A stretch of 64,000 nucleotides of DNA from CAWJAP01 sp963834365 (GTDB lineage Bacteria > Acidobacteriota > Vicinamibacteria > Vicinamibacterales > Vicinamibacteraceae): contig CAWIBS010000035.1 in NCBI GenBank assembly GCA_963834365.1, forward strand, positions 248,001 to 312,000, given 5' to 3'. This document shows, in pieces, positions 1 through 7,780 of the stretch. A program made the position numbers and the translations under genes. Every line of letters starts with the position of its first letter. Position 1 is the first letter of the stretch. The notes beneath the pieces were generated by a model. The model searched no databases. It saw only the letters and a program-made list of their open reading frames with translations, and was not told the DNA's origin.

Positions 1-1500
1 GGTGGACCAGAACCCGCCCGTGATCAGGCGCTTCGCGTCGAGCGGCCCGCGATCGAAGAAGGCAATCTCGACCGGGTGCGCGGCATCGGTGAAGTCGAAC
101 ACCGAGACGCCTCCCTGATACCAGGCCTGCACCATGATGTCGCGGCCCGGCACCGGCACGATCGACCCGTTGTGCGCCACGCAGTTCTCCTGCTCGGTCT
201 GCGGCGCCGGCAGCTTGTAGTAGCCGGCGAATCGCAGCTTGCGATCGACGATCTCGAAGATGGCGTTGGCGCCCCACGTCGGCGGATCCGACGGCCGGCA
301 GCGCGGTCTCGTCCCGCCGCCCCACTCGTCGGTGAAGATCACTTTGGTCCCGTCGTTGTTGAACGTCGCCGAGTGCCAATACGCGAAGTTCCGGTCGAGC
401 ACGTGGTCGAGGCGCACGGGATGGACCGGATCGGAGATGTCGATCAGGAGGCCGTTCCCGGCGCACGCGCCCGCGGCCAGGCCTGCCGACGGGAACACCG
501 TGATGTCGTGACACTGGTTGGTGACCGACGTCTTCTGCGTGCCCTCCCCGTGGTTGCCCCCGGGCCACAGCCCGGCAATGGCGCCGGTGGCAGGATCGGC
601 GAAGATGCGCGGCCGGTTCACGATCGCGGCCGTCCCGGGCGCGGCAACCGGCACTTTGATGACGTCGATGCTGAAGAGCGCGGTGTTGGGATCGTCGGTC
701 GGCGCCTTGTTCGAGCACTCGGCGAGCTCGTCGCCGGGCCGGACGGTGCTCGTCCCCGAGCCGTACACGTAGAAATGGGCAGGGTCGGACGGCGAGCTCA
801 CGAGGGTGTGGGTATGCGAGCCGCGGCACGTCTGCACAGCCGCCACCTGCCTGGGCCGGGACACATCACTGATGTCGAAGATGCGGACCCCGCGGAAGCG
901 ATGGCGGCTGACCTTGTCGGCCACCCCCTGCGTCCCGCAATCGAGGCGGCCGCGCGTCTGTTCCACCGACATCACGAGCAGGTGCTCATGGATCGAGACG
1001 TCCCCTTGTCCACCCGGGCAGACCACCGATGTGACGAGGTCCACCTTGCCGGTGGCCGCCAGTCGATAGACATTGAACCCGTTGAAGTTCCCGACGAAGA
1101 GGTGCCCGCGCGAAAACGCGAGATCCGAATTGGCGAAGTCGAGGCCCGATCGCGCCGATGGTGCGGGCGCGGGTTTTTTCGATTCCTCGGCATCGGCGTC
1201 CTCTTCGACGATGGTGCCGTCCGGATTCTTCTTTTCCGGCGGCGTCGGATCGCCGGCCGGCGCCTTGGGATCGAAGAACCCCTTCGGCTTGGGCACGCTC
1301 GCGACGCGTTCCAGGTGACGCGCCGCCTCCCCGGCGTTGCGGAATCCGCCCTTCAGGCCGACGCGCGGATCGGCGGAGGAGGCTGTCGCGGTCGTGGCAG
1401 CGGGGACCTGCTCCTGGGCCCCGAGCGCCAGGCTGCCCAGAAAGACGACGCCCGCCAGGCAGACGGCACATCCATCCCATCGCAGGGCTCGCCCCTTCAT
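1..1500 (-). CDS. Secreted LVIVD-repeat (beta-propeller-like) protein, C-terminus cut by window edge
   Basis: The frame is open from an ATG at 1500 to the window edge (500 codons), so the C-terminus is missing. The N-terminus is a signal peptide (basic start, then hydrophobic VVFLGSLALGAQ). A Pro/Lys- and Glu-rich linker follows at about residues 70-115. The rest carries repeated strands of the pattern hydrophobic-FDISD-x-x-x-P, for example VRIFDISDVSRPRQVA, LLIDISDPVHPVRLDHV and VSVFDFTDAAHPVEIA. This is the LVIVD-repeat signature of putative periplasmic or surface propellers. It lies 59 bp downstream of, and in line with, the DUF305 lipoprotein gene, so the two are probably co-transcribed. 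No catalytic residues can be assigned and the molecular role is unknown. Family assignment rests on the repeats only. Confidence 0.75.
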   Translation of the reverse strand, partial: MKGRALRWDGCAVCLAGVVFLGSLALGAQEQVPAATTATASSADPRVGLKGGFRNAGEAARHLERVASVPKPKGFFDPKAPAGDPTPPEKKNPDGTIVEEDADAEESKKPAPAPSARSGLDFANSDLAFSRGHLFVGNFNGFNVYRLAATGKVDLVTSVVCPGGQGDVSIHEHLLVMSVEQTRGRLDCGTQGVADKVSRHRFRGVRIFDISDVSRPRQVAAVQTCRGSHTHTLVSSPSDPAHFYVYGSGTSTVRPGDELAECSNKAPTDDPNTALFSIDVIKVPVAAPGTAAIVNRPRIFADPATGAIAGLWPGGNHGEGTQKTSVTNQCHDITVFPSAGLAAGACAGNGLLIDISDPVHPVRLDHVLDRNFAYWHSATFNNDGTKVIFTDEWGGGTRPRCRPSDPPTWGANAIFEIVDRKLRFAGYYKLPAPQTEQENCVAHNGSIVPVPGRDIMVQAWYQGGVSVFDFTDAAHPVEIAFFDRGPLDAKRLITGGFWST

Positions 1501-1559
1501 CCAGACCCCCGTTGTGTGATCGCTGATCTCCTGGGACCCTCTCTTCTGATCCTCTCACT

Positions 1560-2177
1560 TCAGAGCCCGGACAACAGCCGACGCATCCGGTCGATCTCCA
1601 TCCGCTGGTCGGCGTCCACGTCCGACGCGAACGCGAAGATGTCCGATTCCTGGCCGGCGCCCGGGCTCGAGAACAACGACTGCACCATGGCCACCGCCCC
1701 CTCGTGATGCTTGATCATCCCATCGAGGAACAAGCGATCGAACGCCGGGCCGGACGCGCCGGCCAGCCGCGCCATCTCGTCGCCGGTCAGCATCCCCGGC
1801 ATGAGCGCCCCGCCCCCGTGGTGTGCATGCGCATCCGGCAGCGGCTGGCCGCGGGCAGTCAGCCACGCCCGCATCATCGCGATCTCGTCGGCTTGCGAGA
1901 TCTCGATGCGCCGGGCGAGCAGCTTCAGGTCCTCGCGGCTGGTCCGGGCTGGCAGCAGGGCGGTCATCTCGAGCGCCTGCGCATGATGGCCGATCATGCC
2001 CTGCATGAACCGGACGTCGGCGGCCGTGAATCCTGCGAGCGGCCCGCCGACGGCGTCCGCCGGCGTGATCGTCCTCGTCGGACGGCCCGGGGCGCCGGGC
2101 TGCACCAGGGGAGGTTCGCCGGCGGTCCGGCAGGCTGCCGACAGAGAAACGACGGTGACGAGCAGACTGAGGCGCAT
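1560..2177 (-). CDS. DUF305 lipoprotein (four-helix, metal-associated family)
   Basis: About 205 residues. The ATG at 2177 is preferred over one seven codons upstream because it puts a standard lipoprotein signal (MRLSLLVTVVSLSAAC, lipobox LSAAC) at the N-terminus. The mature part has the two DUF305 hallmarks, FMQGMIGHHAQALEM and LDGMIKHHEGAVAMV, plus a His-rich loop DAHAHHGGG between them. DUF305 proteins are ferritin-like helical bundles found in periplasmic copper and metal contexts; their biochemical role is not settled. It is the upstream gene of a pair with the LVIVD-repeat protein. The frame is intact. Confidence 0.88.
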   Translation of the reverse strand: MRLSLLVTVVSLSAACRTAGEPPLVQPGAPGRPTRTITPADAVGGPLAGFTAADVRFMQGMIGHHAQALEMTALLPARTSREDLKLLARRIEISQADEIAMMRAWLTARGQPLPDAHAHHGGGALMPGMLTGDEMARLAGASGPAFDRLFLDGMIKHHEGAVAMVQSLFSSPGAGQESDIFAFASDVDADQRMEIDRMRRLLSGL

Positions 2178-2203
2178 CGCCGGGGACACACTGTACATAC
2201 AAT

Positions 2204-2315
2204 GGCGGCTCAGGGCTCACGGCTCAGGGCTGCGAGATCGTCCCGACCATCTTTGATCCCTGGTCCGTGATCCGTGGCCCCTGATCCCTGATCCCCGATC
2301 CCTGGCGCCTGACCT
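2204..2315. repeat. Degenerate heptamer array between DUF305 and 2-hydroxyacid dehydrogenase genes
   Basis: Two short blocks. 2204-2235 has units like GGCGGCT, CAGGGCT, CACGGCT. 2253-2315 has TGATCCC, TGGTCCG, TGATCCG, TGGCCCC, TGATCCC, TGATCCC, CGATCCC, TGGCGCC, TGACCT. The second block ends directly at the ATG at 2316, leaving no recognisable Shine-Dalgarno sequence for that gene. Confidence 0.8.
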
Positions 2316-3292
2316 ATGGACCCACTCGTCATCTGGTGCAACGTGCCGCTCGCGACGTCGCCGCCAATCCGGCAGCGGCTTCTCGACGCCGTCACCGGCC
2401 ATACGTTGCACGCGGTGGACGGCTCGACGCCGGCCGATCAGTCGCGATCGTGGCTCGCCCAGGCGTCGGTCGCGTTCGGACACCCGCCGGTGGACGCGTT
2501 GCTGGCCAGCGACGCCATCCGCTGGGTCGAGATCGCCAGCGCCGGCTACGAAGCCTACGACCGCGCCGACCTCCGTGACGCGCTCGGCAGGCGCGGCGCC
2601 GCGCGTGACCAATGCCGGCGGCGTCTACGCCGACGCCTGCGCGCAGCACACGCTGGCGATGATCCTGGCCGCGAGCCGCGCGCTGCCGGCGGCCCTGGAC
2701 CGCCCAGCACGAGAGGCGGTGGGCGTTCACGGACCTGCGGCCTCACATGCGGCGGCTCACGGGGCAGCGCGTCCTCATCCTGGGATGGGGGCAGATCGCC
2801 CGGCGCCTCGTCGAGCTGCTGCGCCGTTCGGTGTGGACGTGACGGCGGTGCGCCGGCAGCTGCGGGGCGACGAAGCGAGTGCGCGTCATCGGCGCCGATG
2901 GTGGCGACTCGACGCGGCGCTCGCCCACGCCGATCACCTCGTGGATCTGCTGCCAGGCGGGGCCGGCACCAGGCAGTTCGTCAACGCCGAGCGGCTGGCG
3001 CGGCTGCCACGGGGCGCGCGGTTCTACAACGTCGGCCGTGGATCGACCGTGGACCAGGAGGCGCTCATCGCCGCGCCTGGAACGTGGACATCTCGCCGGC
3101 GCGTGGCTGGACGTGACCGATCCCGAGCCGCTGCCTCCCGACCATCCGTTGTGGCACGCACCCGGCTGCTACATCACGCCGCATCTGGCCGGCGGGCAGG
3201 CCGACGAACGCGGCCACCAGGTGCGGCACTTCCTCGACAATCTCGCGCGCTTCACCGGCGGCCGCGCGCTCGTCGATCGGATCATGCCGTAG
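2316..3292 (+). CDS. D-isomer-specific 2-hydroxyacid dehydrogenase, multiply frameshifted
   Basis: Conserved pieces of one NAD-dependent 2-hydroxyacid dehydrogenase occur in order but in all three forward frames. N-terminal substrate domain: MDPLVIWCNVPL and WVEIASAGYEAYDRADL. Then VTNAGGVYADACAQHTLAMI. The nucleotide-binding loop is RVLILGWGQIARRLVELL. Next are HADHLVDLLPGGAGTRQFVN and LPRGARFYNVGRGSTVDQEA (Arg of the active site). Last is DPEPLPPDHPLWHAPGCYIT followed by PHLAGGQ (catalytic His region). About six +/-1 indels are needed to read it through, roughly near 2580, 2690, 2830, 2880, 2920 and 3090. The residues are well conserved between breaks, which favours sequence error over decay. 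The substrate cannot be named. The start codon lies directly behind a repeat array. Confidence 0.75.
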
Positions 3293-3379
3293 CCGATGGC
3301 GTGGCTGGAGCCGCGCGCTCCTGCGGTCGAAGAGGCTGCGTCACACAGGAGAGGGCTCCAGCCCCGCCCACGTCGCGAC

Positions 3380-4688
3380 ATGACCATCACCCCCGTCGGT
3401 CCGCCTCCGCCTCCGGTTCCTCGCACCGCGCCGAGTACCTGCGCTCCTTCGGCCCCGGCATCGTCATCGTCCTGACGTGGCTCGGCGCGGGAGACGTCGT
3501 CGACATGGGCGTGGCCGGCGCCAACTACGGGTACTCGCTCATGTGGGTGCTCGTGCTGGCGATCTTCATGCGCTTCGTGCTGGTGTCGCTCATCGCCCGC
3601 TATCACCTGTGCAACCAGCACGGCGAGAGCGTCATCGACGGTCTGTGCCGGCTGCACCCGGCGTGGGCGCCCGGTGCTCGCGGTCGCCGTCGGTCGTGAT
3701 GGCTCACGTCTACGGCGCCTACATGACCGTGGGCGTCGGCGAGGTGTGCGCCAACCTGTTCCGCGTCGGTCCGCCCTGGCTCTGGGCGACTGGTGTGCAA
3801 CGCGCGTGGCGCTCGACGCTCGTGTTCCGTCCGGCCTATGGGCCGCTCGAGCGCGTCTTCAAGCTCTTTCTCGCGCCTGCTCTCGGTCTCGTTCGTCGGT
3901 TCCGCGCTGGTCGTCGGCGTTCAAGTCCGGTGGAGGTCGTGCAGGGTCTCTTCAGGCTCGAGATGCCGAACGCCACCGGCCGCTTCAACCCGCTGCTCGT
4001 CGGCGGGGCGATGATCGGCGCGGTCGGCGGGTCGATCATGAACCTCGTCTATCCCTACTTCCTCGACGCCAAGGGCTGGCGCGGACCGCAGTATCGCCGG
4101 TCCAGACCTACGACTTCGTGCTGGCGATGCTGGCGATGCTGGTGCTGAACCTGGCCGTGTGGACGCTGGGCGCGGAGCTGCTGTACCCGGATCGCCAGAT
4201 TCGCGCGCTCGACGACCTGCCGGCGCTCGTCAGCAGCGTCTCGGCGAAGGCGGGCGCGTGCTGTTCTATCTCGGCATCTTTGCGGCGATCTTCACGTCGA
4301 TCCTCGGCCATGCCGCTGGCCTCGGCTCGCTCGGGCACGCACGCGTGGTTCTGAGGTGGCGAACCGGACAGGCGCCGGACACGACCGCCCTCCAGCGTCA
4401 GCCGGTGTACCGCGGCATCGTGCTCTGGTGTCTCATCTCGCCCCTGGTCTGGACGCTGCCGGGGATGCCGGACTTCGTGATGCTGACGCTGGTCGCCAAC
4501 AGCGCGCAGGTCGTGCTCGTGCCGTTGCTCGCCGGCCGCGCTGTGGCGCATCACCGCCAGTCCGCAGTTCATCGGCGAGCGCTATCCGCACGCGCGGGTG
4601 GGAGAATGCGGTGATGGCGCTGCTGTTCGTGCTCGCCGTCTACGCCGCTGTCGGTTCGGTCCGGTCGCTGATCGGCGTGTTCGACTGA
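3380..4688 (+). CDS. NRAMP-related divalent metal transporter, multiply frameshifted
   Basis: Hydrophobic segments of one NRAMP-fold transporter are spread over three frames. TM1 region: SFGPGIVIVLTWLGAGDVVD. Then GYSLMWVLVLAIFMRFVLVS, LLVGGAMIGAVGGSIMNLVY, TYDFVLAMLAMLVLNLAVWT, LFYLGIFAAIFTSILGHAAG, GMPDFVMLTLVANSAQVVLV and MALLFVLAVYAAVGSVRSLI. The canonical metal-binding DPGN of TM1 is replaced by GAGD, as in divergent NRAMP-like clades, so the transported ion is uncertain. About six indels break the frame (near 3430, 3680, 3800, 4100, 4250 and 4550). The first frame starts MTITPVGPPPPP and fails within 30 codons. It follows the dehydrogenase gene by about 90 bp and is followed by REP-like palindromes. 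Confidence 0.72.
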
Positions 4689-4710
4689 CGCGCGAACCGC
4701 CCGACAGAGA

Positions 4711-4910
4711 GGTCCGGCTGAAGCCGGACACTACGCCTGAACTCTCCGACCGGCGGGGTCCGGCTGAAGCCGGACACTACGGCCAAAACTCTCTCGACCG
4801 ACGAGATCCGGCCGAAGCCGGACACTACGACGACGAAGCCGGCCCGGACCCGACGACGCAACCTCAGTACATCGCAATCTCAGTACGTAGTGTCCGGCTT
4901 CAGCCGGACC
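4711..4910. repeat. Cluster of four REP-like palindromes (three direct, one inverted)
   Basis: The palindrome GTCCGGCTGAAGCCGGAC followed by ACTAC occurs at 4711-4734, 4757-4780 and 4805-4828 (last with GATCCGGCCGAAG). An inverted copy (GTAGTG, then the palindrome) is at 4887-4910. Each can form an 8-bp GC stem with a GA/TC centre. The cluster starts 22 bp after the transporter stop codon. With the next entry it fills the gene-free stretch 4689-5183; I see no gene there. Confidence 0.85.
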
Positions 4911-5021
4911 CGCGTCACGTGCCGCCGTTGACGGTGACCGACTGCTCGCGAAGGCCGCCGTTCTCGGACCGGGCCCGTAACCGGAACGTCTTGGCCCGGG
5001 CTGCGGGCTACGGTCCCCGTC

Positions 5022-5105
5022 GGCGGGGCTGAAGCCCCGCCCTACCGATCTTGCCGGTGCCTCACCGGGTAGGCCTCACCGGTAGGCCGGACCTTTAGGT
5101 CCGGC
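5022..5105. repeat. Two further GC hairpin repeats upstream of the serine hydrolase gene
   Basis: 5022-5044 contains GCGGGGCTGAAGCCCCGC. 5086-5105 contains GCCGGACCTTTAGGTCCGGC, a perfect 8-bp stem with a TTTA loop. The first is the same design as the 4711 palindromes (stem, GA centre, stem) with different stem bases. Either could act as a terminator or mRNA-stability hairpin. Confidence 0.7.
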
Positions 5106-5183
5106 GTGCATTGGGAGCTCACCTTGGTTCGTGGGCTGCGATATCGTTGATGCCGGTTACAAAGGCTCGCACGGAGGATCTCG

Positions 5184-6635
5184 ATGCGCACGAAGTCTGC
5201 ACTCGTGGCCCTGCTGCTCGTCGCAACGGCCACGTCGGTCGGCATTCCCGCCTCCACCGACAAGGCGTCTGCGATCGAGTCGCTGCTGGGCGCGTACCAC
5301 GACGCCGGCGCGTTCAACGGGACCGCCCTCGTCGCCGACAGCGGCACGGTCATCGTCAAGAAGGGGTACGGCCTCGCCGACTTCGAGTGGCAGATTCCCA
5401 ACACGCCCGACACGAAGTTCCGGCTCGGATCGATCACCAAGCAGTTCACTGCCACGCTGGTGATGCAGCTGGTCGAGGAAGGCCGGCTGACGGTCGAGAC
5501 GCCGCTGTCGGAGGCCCTGCCCTGGTATCGCAAGGACACGGGCGCGCGGATCACGATCCATCAGCTGCTGAACCACACCTCGGGCATTCCGAGCTACACG
5601 GGCCTGCCGGACTTCATGAGCGAGATCAGCCGCGATCCGTACGAGGTGCGGGCATTCGTCGAGAAGTTCTGCAGCGGCGAGCTGGAGTTCGACCCGGGGA
5701 CGCGCTTCCGCTACAACAACTCCGGCTATTTCATTCTCGGCGCCGTCATCGAGCAGCTGCGCGGCCAGCCCTACCGCGACGTCCTGAAGACTCGCATCTT
5801 CGACCCGCTGGGCATGAAGGACTCCGGCTACGACCTCGGCCGTCCGCTCATCCCGAAGCGCGCACGCGCGTATGAATCCTCTCCCGCCGGCATCCGCAAT
5901 GCCGACTATCTCGACATGTCGCTGCCTTTTGCGGCCGGTGCCCTCTATTCAACGGTCGAAGATCTCGCGATCTGGGATCAGGCGGTTCACGAGCGCAAGC
6001 TGCTGTCGTCGGCGACCTGGGACCGGATGTTCACCCCCGGGATGGACAACTACGGCTACGGCTGGGTCATCGACAAGCAGCCGCTTGGCCCCGGCAAGGC
6101 CCAGCGCGTGACGATCGGGCACGGTGGCGGCATCAACGGGTTCAGCACGCTGATGCGCCGGCTGCCCGAGGATCGTCGTCTCGTGATCCTGCTCAACAAC
6201 ACCGGCGGCACGAACCTGCGCGCGATCTCCGACGGCATCATGGACGTCCTCTACGGCCGCGAACCGGCTCCGCCGAAGCGCGCCGCGGCGCCGATCCTGT
6301 ACAAGACGATCGAGCAGTCGGGTGTCGCCGCGGCCGTCGCGGAGTACCGCGAGCTCGCGAAGACACGTCCACCGGCCCTGGATCTGTCGGAGGGACAGCT
6401 CGACCGGCTCGGCTCCGAATTGCTCGAAGCGAACCGGACGACCGAGGCCATCGAGATCTTCAAGCTGAACGTCGAGACCTTCCCGGCGAGCGCGAACACG
6501 CACGACAGCCTCGCCGAGGCGTACACGAAGGCCGGCATGAAGGAGCTCGCGGTGAGGTCCTACGCGAAGGCGCTGGACCTCAACCCGTCGAACCGCCGCG
6601 TCGTCGAAAAGCTCAACGAGCTGACGACGCGCTGA
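5184..6635 (+). CDS. Secreted serine hydrolase (class C beta-lactamase/DD-peptidase fold) with C-terminal TPR
   Basis: 483 residues, intact. The signal peptide is residues 1-20. The penicillin-binding fold is shown by SITK (S83-x-x-K86, nucleophile and general base), Y177-N-N in FRYNNSGYF and H313-G-G in IGHGGGINGF. These are the three motifs of the class C beta-lactamase/esterase/D-aminopeptidase superfamily. Residues about 385-483 form TPR-like helices (FPASANTHDSLAEAYTKAG and AVRSYAKALDLNPSNRRV). Such TPR-tailed hydrolases are usually esterases or peptidases of unknown substrate, so antibiotic resistance should not be assumed. A purine-rich GGAGG lies just ahead of the ATG. The neighbours give no pathway. 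Confidence 0.88.
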   Translation: MRTKSALVALLLVATATSVGIPASTDKASAIESLLGAYHDAGAFNGTALVADSGTVIVKKGYGLADFEWQIPNTPDTKFRLGSITKQFTATLVMQLVEEGRLTVETPLSEALPWYRKDTGARITIHQLLNHTSGIPSYTGLPDFMSEISRDPYEVRAFVEKFCSGELEFDPGTRFRYNNSGYFILGAVIEQLRGQPYRDVLKTRIFDPLGMKDSGYDLGRPLIPKRARAYESSPAGIRNADYLDMSLPFAAGALYSTVEDLAIWDQAVHERKLLSSATWDRMFTPGMDNYGYGWVIDKQPLGPGKAQRVTIGHGGGINGFSTLMRRLPEDRRLVILLNNTGGTNLRAISDGIMDVLYGREPAPPKRAAAPILYKTIEQSGVAAAVAEYRELAKTRPPALDLSEGQLDRLGSELLEANRTTEAIEIFKLNVETFPASANTHDSLAEAYTKAGMKELAVRSYAKALDLNPSNRRVVEKLNELTTR

Positions 6636-6662
6636 ACCGGGACCGGGGTGCCGGAGGGCCGG

Positions 6663-7594
6663 ATGCAGCGCGACGCCATCCAGCAGCAGTTCACGACTGC
6701 GCTCGGCGCACTCGTCGAGCGCTTGAAGGAAGACCGATCGTTGATTGCCGCGATCCTGTGCGGCAGCCTGTCACACGACGTCGTCTGGGAGAAGTCCGAC
6801 ATCGATCTGGTCATCGTCACGATCGACGAGAAGACGACCGGGCCGAAGCACCTGGCGCTGAACCAGGACCGCGTGAACATCCATGCGTTCCTGATGACGC
6901 GCACCGACCTCCGGCGGTCGATCGAAGGCTCGGTGCGCCAGTCCTTCAGCCATTCGCTGCTGGCCAGCGGGCGGCTGCTCTACACCCACGATCCCTCGGT
7001 CGCCGACCTCTTCGCGACGCTGTCGGCCATCGGCGCGCGCGACCGGCAGGTGCAGCTCCTCGGCGCCGCGACCGGCATGTTGCCGGCGCTCTACAAGGCG
7101 CACAAGTGGCTGACGACGCGCGGCGATCTCGAGTACACGGCGCTGTGGATCCTGTATGCGGCGACGGCCTCGCGCGCGTCGAAGTGATCGGCGCCGGCCA
7201 GCTGGCCGGCCGTGAGGTGATCCCGCAGGCGCAGGCACTCAATCCCGAGCTGTTCGACATGGTCTACACGCGGCTCCTCAACGAGTCGAAGACCCGGCCG
7301 CGCGTGCAGGCCGCACTCGATGCGATCGACGCCTACCTGGTCCGGCACACCGCCGCGATCTTCGCGCCGATCGTCACGCACCTGCGCGAAGTCGGCGAAG
7401 TGCGATCGTCGACCGAGATCGAAGACCACTTCACGCGCCATTTCGGCATCGAGCAGGTCATCACGGCGTGCGAGTACCTCGCCGATCGCGGGCTCATCGG
7501 CAAGGCGTCAACCGCGGTTCGCGTCACGCGCCGCAGCACCATCGACGTACAGGAGCTGGCCTTCTTCTACACGCAGGAGCTCCCGCATGGGTGA
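6663..7594 (+). CDS. Nucleotidyltransferase-domain protein, one frameshift
   Basis: The N-terminal half has the minimal polymerase-beta-type motif CGSLSHDVVWEKSDIDLVIV (GS, then D-x-D). The C-terminal half is helical (ALDAIDAYLVRHTAAIFAPI) and ends ELPHG. The two halves are in different frames. Restoring one C in GCGACGGCCTCGCGC near 7165-7185 joins WILYAATA to ARVEVIGAGQLAGREVIPQA. The ATG at 6663 is chosen over a GTG at 6648 because GGAGGG precedes it at 6653. The substrate (nucleotide, aminoglycoside-like or protein) is unknown. The stop codon region (ATGGGTGA at 7587) overlaps a possible start for the following uvrA-family gene, implying coupling. Confidence 0.7.
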
Positions 7595-7780
7595 CGCCAA
7601 GGCCCGCCGCCACGTAAGCCGGCCAACGCAGCCCCCGCGCGGCTGGGCGGCGGACGCCCGAAGAAACAGCCCGCCGTTGAGGGCGGCGGACGCCAGAAGA
7701 AACAGCCCGCCGCGCTGCCGGCCGGCGCGCCCAGCGCCGGCCGCACCGCCGCGCGGATCCAACGGGCTGCCGCGCCGGCC

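Noticed and set aside
76..1707. Long plus-strand open frame of 543 codons
   Set aside because: It is antisense to the LVIVD-repeat gene. Its product is Arg/Gly/His-rich without any domain, as expected for a shadow frame in GC-rich DNA.
5184..6635. Beta-lactamase resistance gene
   Set aside because: The SxxK/YNN/HGG motifs are shared by esterases and peptidases, and the TPR tail is atypical for resistance enzymes.
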